The notes: generated from the sequence alone by a model not told the origin. Counted from the first letter of the stretch, positions 1-9,564 are shown. The stretch is 64,000 nucleotides of DNA from Crenobacter cavernae (GCF_003355495.1 NZ_CP031337.1:2361001-2425000), one strand, 5' to 3'. Translations and numbers: made by a program.

Positions 1-3000
1 CGCCTTCGCGACTTTCAACTGGGGCGTGCTGCCGCGCCTCGACGCGTGGCGGCCCGACCTCGAGGCGGTGCTCACCCAGTCGACCGGCCGCAAGGTCTCG
101 ATCGCGCGGCTGTCCGGCGGCTGGCACGGCGTCGCGCCCAGGCTGAAGCTCGAAGGCGTCACGCTTTCCAACCCGAAGAAGGGCTCGGCGCTGACGCTGT
201 CGGCGCTTTCGCTTACGCCGTCCTGGCAAAGCCTCGTCGTGTGGGAACCGCGCTTCGCGCGCATCGCGGTCGAATCGCCGCGGCTCGAATTCGTGCGCGC
301 CAAAAGCGGGCGGATTTATCTGAACGGCGTCGAGGTCTCTTCGCCCGACGCACCGTCCTCTCCGTCCGACGGACGGTTGCTCAACTGGCTGCTCGCGCAG
401 CGCCGCATCGAGGTCGACCGCGCGGCGCTGGTGTGGCGCGATGAAAAGTTCGACCTGCCGCCGTTGAAGCTCGATGCCGGCAATCTCGAACTGACCGACT
501 CGCTGTTCGGCCACAAGCTCAAGGTGTCGGGCCGGCCCGGCGTCGAGCTCGGCCGCGCGCTGCGCTTCGAGGCGGGCTGGCGTGGCGACGACGTGAACGC
601 GTTCCGGCGCTGGAGCGGTGAGGTGGCGCTGGCCGTTGAAGGCGCGCGCGTCGGCGCGTGGTCACGCTACCTTGCGCCGATCGGCCGCCTGAGCGAAGGG
701 CAGGGCGACGGCGAAATGAGCGCTCGTTTCGACGAGGGCACACTCGTCGCGCTGTCGGCCGACGTGAAGGTGCTCAACGTCGCCTTCCAGCCGTCCGGTG
801 CCGGCCAGGTGCGGCTGCCGCAGTTCGGCGGCAAGCTCGATCTGAAACGCGACGGCGACGGCGTGTATCAACTGGCCGCCAGCGATTTGTCGCTATCGAC
901 GCTCGCCGGGCAGGCCTTCGCCCGTGCCAGCGTCAAAGGGCGCTACAAGCCCGGCTCGCAAGGCTTCGGCGAACTGTCGCTATCGAACGCCGACCTCGCG
1001 CCGCTCGCGCCACTGATCCACGCGCTCGGTGCCAGCCGCAATCCGCTGTTCGCGCGTTTCGCGCCGCAAGGCCGCTTGTCCGAGCTGTCCGCGAGCTGGC
1101 AGGGGCCGATCGAGGCGCCGCGCCGCTACAAGCTGTCGACCGCTTTCGACAAACTCGGCTGGCTACACGACGGCAAGGTGCCGGGGGTGACCGGTGCGAG
1201 CGGCAAGCTGTCGTTCGACGAGACCGGCGGCCGCCTGCAACTGGCGAGCCGCGCGTCGCGCGTGACGTTGCCGCGCGTGTTCGAACACCCGCTCGCCTTC
1301 GACAGGTTCGACGCCGACGTCGACTGGAAGCGCGACGGCGACGGCGTGGCGCTCACCTTCAACAAGGTGGCGTTTTCCAATGCCGACCTGAGCGGCCTGG
1401 TGGCCGGCACTTACCGTTACACCGGTCGCGGCGCCGGCGTCGCAAGCCTTGCGGGCGGCATCGAGCGCGTCGACGCGGTGCGCGTGCCCCTCTATCTGCC
1501 GTACGAGGCGGGCAAGGAGACGCTCGCCTGGCTCAAGGCGGCGCTCAAGGGCGGCCGCGCCGAGGACGTGGTGTTCGAACTGAAGGGAGAACTCGATCGC
1601 TTCCCGTTCAGGGGCGGCAAGGACGGGCGCTTCTACGTCGCCGCGAAGGTCCGCGAAGGCGTGCTCAAATTCGAACCCGACTGGCCCGAACTGCGCGACA
1701 TCGACGCCGATCTCGTTTTCGAGAATGAGGCGATGAAGATAGACGCGCGTCGCGCGACCACAGCCGGCGTGCCGCTGCACGATGTCAAGGTCGGCATTCC
1801 CGACCTCGCCGCCGACGTGCCGCACCTGAGCGTCGACGGCAACGCGCGGGGCGAGCTCGCGAAGATGCTCGCCTACACGAAGCAAAGTCCGGTCGATCAG
1901 TGGCTTGCCGGTTTCACCGGCCAGATCGGCGCGACCGGCTCGGCCAACTTGGCGCTCAAGCTCGACATCCCGCTCGTGTACGGCGTCGAGCCCAAGGTCG
2001 AAGGCCGCATCACCTTCGCGAACAACGGCCTGAAGTTCAACGAGTGGCCGATCCCGGCCGCGTCTGACGTGAACGGCCTGCTGGTCTTTACCGAGCGCGG
2101 CGTAGAGAGCCCGGGCGTGAGGCTGAGCGCCCTGGGTGGCCCCTTCGTGCTCAAGGCCGATACCGCGCCCGACGACAAGCTGCGCTTCGCCATCGACGGC
2201 GAAGCCGATTCGAACCGGGTGCTGAAGACCTATCTGCCGATCCTGGCGCCCTACGTCGACGGCCGCTCGCGCTACGCGGTGCGCTTCGAGGTCGGCAAGG
2301 GGCTGGAGAGGTTGACCGTGGCGAGTACGATGGTCGGCACGCGGCTTGACGCGCCGCTGCCTGCGGCCAAGCCGGCCGCCGCCGCCTGGCCGCTCGGCCT
2401 GAGCTTGCGCCCGAGCGACGGCCAGCCCGGCTGGGCCATCGACTTCGACGTGCAGGGCCACGCGCGCGGCGCTCTGCGGCTCTCCGAGCGCGGCGAGCTC
2501 GTCAACGGCGCGATCGCCGTCGGCCGGCGCGACGTCGACCTGCCGCCGCGCGGTCTGGCGCTCAGGGTGCAGGGGGGGGCTATCGACCTCGATGCATGGC
2601 GCGCACGGCTGGGCGGTGCGTCGTCGGGCAAGGCCGGCGACGACGCCGGTGTCGACGCGATGCCCTTTATAGCCGAACTCGAAGCGGGCGAGCTGTCGCT
2701 GGCCGGCTACCGTTTCAACGCGGCGAAGGCGAACGCCGCGTACGATCCGGCGCGCAGGAGCTGGCACGTGGCGCTGAACAGCAAAGAGCTCTCCGGTGAG
2801 GCCGACTACGGCGGCCCGGCCGTTCCGTTAAAGGCGCGCTTGAGCAAACTGGCGCTGCCCTTGCCGTCGAGCATGGCCGCGCCTCTTGCCGGCGCGGCGT
2901 CGACGCGGCTGCCGCCGCTCGATATCGTCGCCGACAGGGTGACGTGGCGCGACCAGCCGATCGGCCGAGTCGAGGCGCTCGCGCGGCGCGAGCCGGGCGC

Positions 3001-3739
3001 GTGGCTGCTCGACCGCGTGCGCCTTACGAACGACGACGGCATTTTAAGCGGCAGGCTGTCGGCGTTCGAGGCCGGCGGCAAGGCGTCGCGCGTCGAAGGC
3101 CGGTTCGACCTCGACGTGAAGGACCTGGGCGATCTGCTCGGCCGTTTCGGCGAGCAGGGCCGCGTCGTGAACGGCCGCGGCCGCGTCGGCGCCGAGCTCG
3201 CGTGGCCGGGCGGCGTGCTCGACTACAAGCCCGAAACGCTAAACGGCAAGGTGACGGTCGCGATCCGCGAAGGCCGTTTCGCGCAGGTCGATCCGGGCGC
3301 CGGGCGGCTGCTCGGCGTGCTCAGCCTGCAGTCGCTGACGCGTCGCTTGCGCTTCGACTTCTCCGACGTGTTCGGCAAGGGTTTTTCGTTCGACAGGCTC
3401 GCCGGCGAGGCGCGCATCGAGAACGGCGTGTTCCGCTCCGACGAGGTGAAGCTCGTCGGTCCGGCCGCCGACGTCACGCTCAAAGGCGAGGTCGACCTGC
3501 CGCGCGACCGCCAGCGCGTCGAGGTCAGGGTCAGTCCGAACTTGTCCGAGGGCGCGGCGCTCGCCACCGGCGCGGCGCTGTTGAACCCGGTGGTCGGCGT
3601 CGCGGCGCTGGCCGCGCAGAAGGTGCTGCGAGACCCGCTGAACCAGATGTTCGCCGTCGACTACCTGATCACCGGCTCGATCGCCGAGCCAGACGTGAAG
3701 CAGGTGTCGGAAAAACCGGCCAATCCACCTTCCAAATAA
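1..3739 (+). CDS. yhdP: YhdP family AsmA-like protein, 5' partial
   Basis: Large AsmA-like protein of the YhdP family, which in Enterobacteria spans the envelope and takes part in phospholipid transport from inner to outer membrane. The reading frame is open from base 2 with no stop, so the true start (and the N-terminal membrane anchor) lies outside the window; the GTG at 26 is only the first in-frame start-like codon. About 1,245 residues are visible, close to the usual family length of about 1,270. The N-terminal part reads LPRLDAWRPDLEAVL followed by a STGRKVSIARLSGGW stretch typical of the family, and the C-terminal part has the AsmA-like NPVVGVAALAAQKVLRDPLNQ segment. It lies 11 bp ahead of a nit-type amidase and then tldD, a gene order common in betaproteobacteria. 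One copy of the dispersed motif core lies at 1939-1947. Confidence 0.93.
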   Translation, partial: AFATFNWGVLPRLDAWRPDLEAVLTQSTGRKVSIARLSGGWHGVAPRLKLEGVTLSNPKKGSALTLSALSLTPSWQSLVVWEPRFARIAVESPRLEFVRAKSGRIYLNGVEVSSPDAPSSPSDGRLLNWLLAQRRIEVDRAALVWRDEKFDLPPLKLDAGNLELTDSLFGHKLKVSGRPGVELGRALRFEAGWRGDDVNAFRRWSGEVALAVEGARVGAWSRYLAPIGRLSEGQGDGEMSARFDEGTLVALSADVKVLNVAFQPSGAGQVRLPQFGGKLDLKRDGDGVYQLAASDLSLSTLAGQAFARASVKGRYKPGSQGFGELSLSNADLAPLAPLIHALGASRNPLFARFAPQGRLSELSASWQGPIEAPRRYKLSTAFDKLGWLHDGKVPGVTGASGKLSFDETGGRLQLASRASRVTLPRVFEHPLAFDRFDADVDWKRDGDGVALTFNKVAFSNADLSGLVAGTYRYTGRGAGVASLAGGIERVDAVRVPLYLPYEAGKETLAWLKAALKGGRAEDVVFELKGELDRFPFRGGKDGRFYVAAKVREGVLKFEPDWPELRDIDADLVFENEAMKIDARRATTAGVPLHDVKVGIPDLAADVPHLSVDGNARGELAKMLAYTKQSPVDQWLAGFTGQIGATGSANLALKLDIPLVYGVEPKVEGRITFANNGLKFNEWPIPAASDVNGLLVFTERGVESPGVRLSALGGPFVLKADTAPDDKLRFAIDGEADSNRVLKTYLPILAPYVDGRSRYAVRFEVGKGLERLTVASTMVGTRLDAPLPAAKPAAAAWPLGLSLRPSDGQPGWAIDFDVQGHARGALRLSERGELVNGAIAVGRRDVDLPPRGLALRVQGGAIDLDAWRARLGGASSGKAGDDAGVDAMPFIAELEAGELSLAGYRFNAAKANAAYDPARRSWHVALNSKELSGEADYGGPAVPLKARLSKLALPLPSSMAAPLAGAASTRLPPLDIVADRVTWRDQPIGRVEALARREPGAWLLDRVRLTNDDGILSGRLSAFEAGGKASRVEGRFDLDVKDLGDLLGRFGEQGRVVNGRGRVGAELAWPGGVLDYKPETLNGKVTVAIREGRFAQVDPGAGRLLGVLSLQSLTRRLRFDFSDVFGKGFSFDRLAGEARIENGVFRSDEVKLVGPAADVTLKGEVDLPRDRQRVEVRVSPNLSEGAALATGAALLNPVVGVAALAAQKVLRDPLNQMFAVDYLITGSIAEPDVKQVSEKPANPPSK

Positions 3740-3750
3740 GGGAATCCGCC

Positions 3751-4569
3751 ATGAGCGAAACCGTCACGACTTACCGCGCCGCCGCCGTGCAGCTGGTGTC
3801 CGGCGCCGACCCCTCGGCCAACCTCGAACGCGCGCGCCACTGGGTCGCCGAGGCGGCGCGCCAGGGCGCGCAACTGGTGGTGCTGCCCGAATACTTCGGC
3901 GTGATGGGCCAGAAGGAGACCGATAAGGTCGGTCTGGCCGAAGCCGATGGCAGCGGCCCGATGCAGGACGCGCTGTCGGCTATGGCGCGCGACAACCGCG
4001 TGTGGCTGATCGGCGGCACCGTGCCCCTTGCTTCGCCCGAGGCCGGCAAGGTGTACAACAGCTCGCTCCTCTACAATCCGGAGGGAGAGCGGGTGGCGCG
4101 CTACGACAAGATCCACCTGTTCGGCTTCTCGGGCCTCGGCGAAAACTACTGCGAATCGAACACCATCGTCGCGGGCAAGGCGCCGCTGAAGGCTGCGACG
4201 GATCTGGGCGAGATCGCCTTCGGCGTGTGCTACGACCTCAGGTTCCCCGAGCTTTTCCGCTCGCTCGCGCCGTTCGACGTGCTGGTGATGCCGGCGGCGT
4301 TTACCGCCACCACCGGCGAGGCGCACTGGGAACCCTTGATCCGCGCGCGCGCGATCGAGAATCAGTGCTACCTGATCGCGTCGGCGCAGGGCGGCCTGCA
4401 TGAAAACGGCCGCAAGACGCACGGCCACAGCATGATCGTCGACCCGTGGGGGCGCGTGCTGGCCGAACTGCCCAAGGGCGAGGGCGTGATCCTCGCCGAC
4501 ATCCAGCCCCACACCTTGCAATCGGTGCGCACCCGCCTGCCGGCGCTCGCCCACCGGGTGCTCAACTGA
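3751..4569 (+). CDS. Nit-type carbon-nitrogen hydrolase (deaminated glutathione amidase-like)
   Basis: Carbon-nitrogen hydrolase of 272 residues, matching the usual 270-280 of the Nit1/Nit2 branch, whose characterised members hydrolyse deaminated glutathione as metabolite repair. The Glu-Lys-Cys triad is visible in order: the glutamate in VVLPEYFG near residue 45, the lysine in RYDKIHLF near residue 115, and the nucleophile in [13 protein letters not shown] near residue 155. The ATG at 3751 is preceded by AAGGGAATCC. It lies between yhdP and tldD with short gaps (11 bp on each side), so the three are probably one transcript. A CTCGGCCAACCT copy of the dispersed motif is at 3813-3824. Substrate is inferred from the family only. 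Confidence 0.92.
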   Translation: MSETVTTYRAAAVQLVSGADPSANLERARHWVAEAARQGAQLVVLPEYFGVMGQKETDKVGLAEADGSGPMQDALSAMARDNRVWLIGGTVPLASPEAGKVYNSSLLYNPEGERVARYDKIHLFGFSGLGENYCESNTIVAGKAPLKAATDLGEIAFGVCYDLRFPELFRSLAPFDVLVMPAAFTATTGEAHWEPLIRARAIENQCYLIASAQGGLHENGRKTHGHSMIVDPWGRVLAELPKGEGVILADIQPHTLQSVRTRLPALAHRVLN

Positions 4570-4580
4570 ACGGAACCGCC

Positions 4581-6026
4581 ATGTCCGATACCCATTTCGC
4601 CACCGCCGAATCGCTGCTCCTGACGCCGTACGGCCTGAATCACGACTCGCTCGACGCCACGCTTTCCCGGCTCGCGACCCACCAGATCGACGACGCCGAC
4701 CTCTACTTCCAGTACACGAGGAGCGAGGGCTGGAGCCTCGAGGAGGGCATCGTCAAGTCCGGCAGCTTCAACATCGACCAGGGCGTCGGCGTGCGCGCCG
4801 TCGCCGGCGAGAAGACCGCGTTCGCCTACGCCGACGACATCAGCCTCGCGTCGCTGACGCAGGCGGCCGACGCGGTGCGCGCGATCGCCGCGACCGGCGG
4901 TTCGGGGCAGGTGTCGGCCGGCCGCGTCGCGACCGGCCGCGGTCTCTACCCGGCGATCGACCCGATCGCCAGCCTCGACGCCGACGCCAAGGTCGCCCTC
5001 TTGGAAAAGGTCGAGAAGCTCGCGCGCGCGATGGACCCGCGCGTCTCCCAGGTAATGGCCAGCCTCGCCGCCGAATATGACGTCGTCTACGTCGCGCGCC
5101 ACGACGGCACGCGCGCCGCCGACGTGCGCCCGCTGACGCGGCTGTCGGTGATGGTGATCGCCGAGCAGAACGGCCGGCGCGAGCAGGGCAGCTCGGGTGG
5201 CGGCGGACGTCACGATTTCGCCTATTTCACCGAAGCGGTGGTGCACGACTACGTGAAAAAGGCGGTCGACCAGGCGCTGACCAACCTCGACTCGCGCCCG
5301 GCGCCGGCCGGCCAGATGACGGTCGTGCTCGGCCCGGGCTGGCCCGGCGTTCTGTTGCACGAGGCGATCGGCCACGGCCTGGAGGGCGACTTCAACCGCA
5401 AGGGCACGTCGGCGTTCTCGGGCAAGATCGGCCAGCGCGTCGCCGCCAAGGGCGTGACCGTGGTCGACGACGGCACGCTGGGCGGCCGGCGCGGTTCGTT
5501 GTCTATCGACGACGAGGGCAACGCGACGCAGCGCACCGTGCTGATCGAGGACGGCATCCTCAAGGGCTATATGCACGACGCGATGAGTTCGCGCCTGATG
5601 AAGATGGCGCCGACCGGCAACGGCCGGCGCGAGTCGTACGCGCACATCCCGATGCCGCGCATGACCAACACCTATATGCTCGCAGGCCAGCACAATCCTG
5701 ACGAGATCATCGCGTCGGTGAAGGACGGCCTGTACGCGGTCAACTTCGGCGGCGGCCAGGTCGATATCACCAGCGGCAAGTTCGTGTTCTCGGCGAGCGA
5801 GGCGTGGCGCATCGAGAACGGCAAGCTGACCTACCCGGTGAAGGGCGCGACGCTGGTCGGCAGCGGGCCGGAGGTGCTGAACTACGTGTCGATGATCGGC
5901 GACGACCTGGCGCTCGACGCCGGTGTCGGCGTCTGTGGCAAGGACGGGCAGAGCATTCCGGTCGGCGTCGGCCAGCCGACGCTGCGCATCGACGGCGGGC
6001 TGACCGTCGGCGGCACCGGCGGCTGA
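4581..6026 (+). CDS. tldD: Metalloprotease TldD
   Basis: TldD, one half of the TldD/TldE (PmbA) heterodimeric zinc metalloprotease that degrades unfolded peptides and processes microcin B17 and CcdA in E. coli. The 481-residue length equals that of the E. coli protein. The zinc motif is seen as [15 protein letters not shown] near residues 255-270, and the C-terminal GGGQVD and [15 protein letters not shown] blocks are family signatures. The ATG at 4581 follows a GGAACC ribosome site. It is the last gene of the yhdP-nit-tldD run and is followed by a strong terminator. The partner pmbA is not in this window. Confidence 0.96.
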   Translation: MSDTHFATAESLLLTPYGLNHDSLDATLSRLATHQIDDADLYFQYTRSEGWSLEEGIVKSGSFNIDQGVGVRAVAGEKTAFAYADDISLASLTQAADAVRAIAATGGSGQVSAGRVATGRGLYPAIDPIASLDADAKVALLEKVEKLARAMDPRVSQVMASLAAEYDVVYVARHDGTRAADVRPLTRLSVMVIAEQNGRREQGSSGGGGRHDFAYFTEAVVHDYVKKAVDQALTNLDSRPAPAGQMTVVLGPGWPGVLLHEAIGHGLEGDFNRKGTSAFSGKIGQRVAAKGVTVVDDGTLGGRRGSLSIDDEGNATQRTVLIEDGILKGYMHDAMSSRLMKMAPTGNGRRESYAHIPMPRMTNTYMLAGQHNPDEIIASVKDGLYAVNFGGGQVDITSGKFVFSASEAWRIENGKLTYPVKGATLVGSGPEVLNYVSMIGDDLALDAGVGVCGKDGQSIPVGVGQPTLRIDGGLTVGGTGG

Positions 6027-6044
6027 CGGTTTCGCTGTGAAACG

Positions 6045-6074
6045 AAAAAACGCGCCGCTTGTGGCGCGTTTTTT
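6045..6074 (+). terminator. Intrinsic terminator after tldD
   Basis: Arms AAAAAACGCGCC and GGCGCGTTTTTT around a 6-nt loop, 18 bp after the tldD stop. The A-run and T-run on the two sides make it able to act in both directions. Confidence 0.9.
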
Positions 6075-6077
6075 CAT

Positions 6078-6181
6078 GGCTCGGCCAACCTTTCGTTCAG
6101 CCATAAGCTCGAGTCTGCTTTGGGGTCTAAAGGTTGGCCGAGCCTCGGGACCCCGCTGTCTTTATGGAGCTCGGCCAACCT
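6078..6181. repeat. Three copies of the dispersed AAGGTTGGCCGAG motif in the tldD/SDR intergenic region
   Basis: Copies at 6080-6092 (minus), 6130-6142 (plus) and 6170-6181 (minus, 12 of 13 bases). The first two form a perfect 16-bp inverted repeat (6078-6093 with 6129-6144) around a 35-nt loop. The third could pair with the middle copy instead. The cluster sits between two convergent genes that already have their own terminators, so transcription termination alone does not explain it. Confidence 0.85.
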
Positions 6182-6195
6182 CGGGCTCCCGCATG

Positions 6196-6220
6196 AAAAA
6201 GCGCCCCATGCGGGGCGCCT
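6196..6220 (-). terminator. Intrinsic terminator of the SDR gene
   Basis: Stem GCGCCCC/GGGGCGC with a 4-nt loop, followed on the minus strand by a T-run (AAAAA on the plus strand at 6196-6200), 20 bp after the SDR stop codon. Confidence 0.8.
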
Positions 6221-6239
6221 TGCATGGGGCAGGCGCGGC

Positions 6240-6839
6240 TTACTGCACCTTGAACACCTGGCCGGTCTGCGCGCCCTCGACGCTGCGGCTGTAGGCGAGG
6301 GCGACGCGTGCGGCCGGCACCGATTCGAAGCCGCGGAAGTAGGGGCCGTAGTCGGGCAGCGACTCGGTCAGCACGGTCGGGCTGACGACGTTGATGCGCT
6401 GGCCGCGCGGCAGTTCGATGGCGGCGGCGCGCGCGAAACCCTCGAGCGCGGCGTTCACCGCCGAGGCGGCGCTGCCGAACCTGATCGGCACTTCGCTGAG
6501 GATGCCGCTGGTCAGCGTGAAAGAGCCGCCGTCGTTGACGTAGTCGCTGCCGGCCAGCACCAGGTTGATCTGGCCCTGCAGCTTGTCCTGCCAGCCCTGC
6601 TTGTAGAGCTCAGGGGTGAACTCCGACAGCGGCGCGAACGGCAGGTTGCCGGCGGCCGAGATCACCGCGTCGACTCGGCCAACCTTGTCGAACAGCGCCT
6701 TGAGCGACGCGATGTCGGTGATGTCGGCCTGGTAGCGGCCGCTGGTGCGGCCGACCGCGATGATTTCGTGGCGGGCTTCGAGTTCGGCGGCGACGGCTTT
6801 GCCGATGGTGCCGTTGGCACCGACGAGCAGGATTTTCAT
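6240..6839 (-). CDS. Short-chain dehydrogenase/reductase lacking the usual Tyr-Lys pair
   Basis: Rossmann-fold protein of 199 residues. The N-terminus MKILLVGANGTIGKAVAAEL has the GxxGxxG nucleotide-binding motif and VISAAGN matches the NNAG position. The region where classical SDRs carry YxxxK reads FGSAASAVNAALEGF, without tyrosine or lysine, so it may bind NADP(H) without classical catalysis or use other residues. The start at 6839 is chosen because it directly precedes the Rossmann motif and has an AAGGAA ribosome site; a longer frame exists but is not family-like. It is divergent from a LysR regulator (6965), which may control it. An exact 13-bp dispersed motif lies inside at 6674-6686. 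Substrate unknown. Confidence 0.85.
   Translation of the reverse strand: MKILLVGANGTIGKAVAAELEARHEIIAVGRTSGRYQADITDIASLKALFDKVGRVDAVISAAGNLPFAPLSEFTPELYKQGWQDKLQGQINLVLAGSDYVNDGGSFTLTSGILSEVPIRFGSAASAVNAALEGFARAAAIELPRGQRINVVSPTVLTESLPDYGPYFRGFESVPAARVALAYSRSVEGAQTGQVFKVQ
6674..6686 (-). repeat. Exact 13-bp dispersed motif inside the SDR gene
   Basis: AAGGTTGGCCGAG on the coding strand, read as Lys-Val-Gly-Arg-Val, a different frame from the Leu-Ala-Glu reading seen in most other genes. Confidence 0.85.
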
Positions 6840-6964
6840 GGCGGGTTCCTTATAGGGTTTGTTTCCGTTTATGTTGCAATCGGTCGGAAACCGGTTGATG
6901 CATGCAGAATAGCAGCGTCGTTTCATGCGATCATCGGCGTCATCGCAAACAGATTGTCTTCAAA

Positions 6965-7882
6965 ATGGAAACAATAAACGCGCGCTTCGACTGGGCGATG
7001 GGCTTCCTCGCGGTCGCCGAGGCCTCCAGCTTCACCGCCGCGGCCGAACGGCTGGGCTGTTCGAAGGCGGTGCTGAGCAAGCAGGTCGGCCAACTCGAGG
7101 CGGCGCTCGGCGTGCAGCTCTTGTTCCGCACGACGCGCCGGCTGACCTTGACCGAGGCCGGCCGCACTTATCTCACTTACTGCCGCGAGCTGAAGGCGAC
7201 CTTCGACGAGGCCGGGCGCACCGTGTCGGGACTGTCGGACACGGTGTCGGGCCTGGTGCGGATGACGGCGCCGCCGACCTTCGGCTCGACCTTCATGGCC
7301 GAACTGCTGCTGGCGTTTCGGGAGCGCTACCCGGCGGTCGACGTCGAACTGGAGCTGAGCCGCGAGCCGCGCGACCTGATCGCCGACGGCTTCGACCTGG
7401 CGATCCGGCAGGGGCGCACGCTGGACGAGCGGCTGATCGCCAAGCCGATCGGCGTGCAGGAGGACTGGTTGGTCGCGTCGCCGGACTGCCTGGCGCATCA
7501 CGGCATGCCGTGCGTGCCGGGGGACTTGGCCGGGCGGCCTTGCCTCGTGAACAGCCATTTCAAGGACGACGCGAGCTGGCTGTTCCTGGCCGGCGATGCG
7601 TCGGGCGGCGAGGGCGCGCGGGTGCCGGTGTCGGCGGCGTTCAGCGTCAACGATTACCCGATGATTCGGCGCCTGGCGCTGGCCGGTGCGGGCTATGCGC
7701 GGCTGCCCCGCTTCCTGGTCGAGGCCGACGTGGCCGCGGGCGACTTGGTGCACGTTCTGCCCGACTACCTGCTTCCGCACCTGCCGCTGTTTGTGGTGTT
7801 CCCGGTGCGTCGGCCGCAGCCGCTCAAGGTCCGCGCGCTGATCGACTTTGTCGATGACTGGTTCCGCGCCCGCCCCGGCTAG
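6965..7882 (+). CDS. LysR family transcriptional regulator
   Basis: LysR-type regulator of 305 residues. The N-terminal winged helix-turn-helix is seen in FTAAAERLGCSKAVLSKQVG (about residues 24-43), followed by the linker and a LysR substrate domain with typical ELSREPRDLIADGFDLAIR text. The ATG at 6965 is preferred to the upstream one at 6902 because the family N-terminus starts with METINARF-like sequence shortly before the helix-turn-helix. It is divergent from the SDR gene with 125 bp between start codons, the classic arrangement for a LysR regulator and its target. Effector unknown. Confidence 0.9.
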   Translation: METINARFDWAMGFLAVAEASSFTAAAERLGCSKAVLSKQVGQLEAALGVQLLFRTTRRLTLTEAGRTYLTYCRELKATFDEAGRTVSGLSDTVSGLVRMTAPPTFGSTFMAELLLAFRERYPAVDVELELSREPRDLIADGFDLAIRQGRTLDERLIAKPIGVQEDWLVASPDCLAHHGMPCVPGDLAGRPCLVNSHFKDDASWLFLAGDASGGEGARVPVSAAFSVNDYPMIRRLALAGAGYARLPRFLVEADVAAGDLVHVLPDYLLPHLPLFVVFPVRRPQPLKVRALIDFVDDWFRARPG

Positions 7883-7900
7883 GCGGGGACACATTGAAAG

Positions 7901-7930
7901 CGAAACACCCCGCCGAGGCGGGGTGTTTCG
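7901..7930. terminator. Bidirectional intrinsic terminator between lysR and NCS2 permease
   Basis: Perfect 12-bp stem CGAAACACCCCG/CGGGGTGTTTCG with a 6-nt loop between two convergent genes. Confidence 0.8.
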
Positions 7931-7945
7931 TTAAGGGGAGGGGGC

Positions 7946-9280
7946 TTACGCCGCTTCGCGCGCCAGCTCCGGGCTGACTTCGTGCTCTTCCTCTTCCTCG
8001 GTCTCGCGCCCCGGCAGGATCAGGTTCAGCGCGACGGCGACCAGCGCGCCGACGGTGATGCCGGAGTGGAACACTTCCTTGATGAAGTGCGGCATCTGCG
8101 ACAGGATCTCCGGCTTCACGGTCACGGCCAGGCCACAACCCACGGCGACGGCGATGATCAGGCTGTTGCGCTTATTGTGCTCGACCTTGCCCAGCATGCC
8201 GATGCCGGCGGAGATGATCATCGCGAACATCATCAGGCCCGCGCCGCCGAGAACCGGTTGCGGGATGGTGACGATCAGCGCGCCCAGTTTCGGGAACAGG
8301 CCGGCCAGGATCAGCATCACGCCGGTGATCGCGACCACGTAGCGGCTGGCGATGCCGGTCAGCGACACCACGCCGACGTTCTGCGCGAAGGTCGACACCG
8401 GCGGGGCCGACACGACCGAGGCGAGTGCCGAACCGACGCCGTCGCACAGGATGCCGGCGGACAGCTTCTTGCCGGTGATCTTGGTCTCGGTGGCCGCACC
8501 CAGCGCCATGAAGGAGCCGGTGGTCTCGACGATGGTCACCATGAAGGCGATCGACATCGCGACGATGCCGGCGATCGGGAAGCTCATGCCGAAGTGGAAC
8601 GGCTGCGGCAGCGCGAACAGGCTGGCTTTCTCGACCTGCTCGAAGCTGATCATGCCGAGCGACAGGCACACGATGTAGCCGATCAGGATGCCGAGCACGA
8701 CGGCGGACGCCGACACGATGCCCTTGCCGAACTGCACCAGCGCGATCACCGTCACGAGCACGAAGCCGGCGATGGCGAGGTTGGCCGGGTCGTTCGGGTT
8801 CGGGCCGAAGGTGCCGGCGGCCCAGTTGACGGCGACCGGAACCAGCGACAGGCCGATCATGGTCACCACGGTGCCGGTCACTGCGTGCGGGAACAGCTTG
8901 CGGATCTGCGGCATGAAGAAGCTGCCGACGATCATCACCAGCGAGCCGACCAGCGACGAACCGAGGATGGCCGGCACGCCACCGGAGAAGCCGACGCTGA
9001 TGGCCGCGCCGACGAAGGCGAAGCTGGTGCCCATCACACACGGCAGCTTGATGCCGACCGGGCCGACGCCGCGGCACTGGATGAAGGTGACAATGCCGGA
9101 GCCCAAGAGCGCGGCGTTGATCAGCGCGACGACCTGGTCGGCCGGCAGTTTGAGTGCGCCGCCGACGACGAGCGGGACGGCGATGATGCCACCCAGCGCG
9201 GCCAGGAGGTGCTGGGCGGCCAGCAGGATGGAAGTGACGACTGGCGGTTTGTCTTCGACGCCGTAAAGCAGTTTGCTCAT
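7946..9280 (-). CDS. NCS2 family nucleobase:cation symporter (xanthine/uracil permease type), copy 1
   Basis: Inner-membrane purine/pyrimidine permease of 444 residues with 12-14 hydrophobic segments. The NAT/NCS2 signature Q-N-x-G-x(4)-T-G is present as AQNVGVVSLTG near residue 300, and the acidic substrate-site segment reads VETTGSFMALG near residue 250. It ends in an acidic tail (TEEEEEHE). The family imports uracil, xanthine, hypoxanthine or urate with protons; which one is not decidable here. It is followed downstream on the plus strand by a paralogue (9586-10932) of near-identical architecture. The 305-bp region upstream of its start carries an element (9412-9459) shared with the paralogue. 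Confidence 0.93.
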   Translation of the reverse strand: MSKLLYGVEDKPPVVTSILLAAQHLLAALGGIIAVPLVVGGALKLPADQVVALINAALLGSGIVTFIQCRGVGPVGIKLPCVMGTSFAFVGAAISVGFSGGVPAILGSSLVGSLVMIVGSFFMPQIRKLFPHAVTGTVVTMIGLSLVPVAVNWAAGTFGPNPNDPANLAIAGFVLVTVIALVQFGKGIVSASAVVLGILIGYIVCLSLGMISFEQVEKASLFALPQPFHFGMSFPIAGIVAMSIAFMVTIVETTGSFMALGAATETKITGKKLSAGILCDGVGSALASVVSAPPVSTFAQNVGVVSLTGIASRYVVAITGVMLILAGLFPKLGALIVTIPQPVLGGAGLMMFAMIISAGIGMLGKVEHNKRNSLIIAVAVGCGLAVTVKPEILSQMPHFIKEVFHSGITVGALVAVALNLILPGRETEEEEEHEVSPELAREAA

Positions 9281-9411
9281 TTTAAGAATCTCTCCAGTGT
9301 GACCATCGGTGTCCGGGCGGCCCGTCGGGTCTTCTTGTGAGACCTCTGCCTATCCGGTGTAGTGACAGTTGTTTACCGTCTGGGAAGAAAGTTACTCCCG
9401 TCACCTGCACG

Positions 9412-9459
9412 CGGATATTCGTAGGAATACGCCGCAGACTCCGTAGTTCTACGGATGCC
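9412..9459 (-). promoter_or_regulatory. Conserved leader/operator element upstream of NCS2 copy 1
   Basis: On the minus strand a CCGTAGAACTACGG inverted repeat is followed, after a fixed spacer, by TATTCCTACGAATA. The same two blocks with identical spacing occur upstream of NCS2 copy 2. The element lies about 135-180 bp before the start codon. It may be a regulator binding site or part of a structured leader; the sequence does not decide which. I recognise no known riboswitch class in it. The rest of 9281-9585 holds only the terminator of the next gene and one motif core (9568-9576). Confidence 0.6.
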
Positions 9460-9536
9460 GACGCGGGTTTACCCTTGGTTTTTGCCGGGTTTTGCGCGGA
9501 AATAAAAAATTCAAATAGCGGAAATAAACGGCCAAC

Positions 9537-9564
9537 AAAAAAAGCACCCCGTGGGGTGCTTTTT
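9537..9564 (-). terminator. Intrinsic terminator of NCS2 copy 2
   Basis: Stem AAAAGCACCCC/GGGGTGCTTTT with a 2-nt centre, 22 bp after the stop of the second permease; T-run on the minus strand. A motif core TTGGCCGAG follows at 9568-9576. Confidence 0.85.

Noticed and set aside
1163..2767. 534-codon minus frame antisense to yhdP
   Set aside because: Composition of a GC-rich shadow frame, no ribosome site and no recognisable domain.
6078..6181. REP/BIME element or attC-like mobile repeat
   Set aside because: The repeat unit is only 13 bp, occurs mostly as single copies inside genes, and has no conserved flanks longer than the motif.
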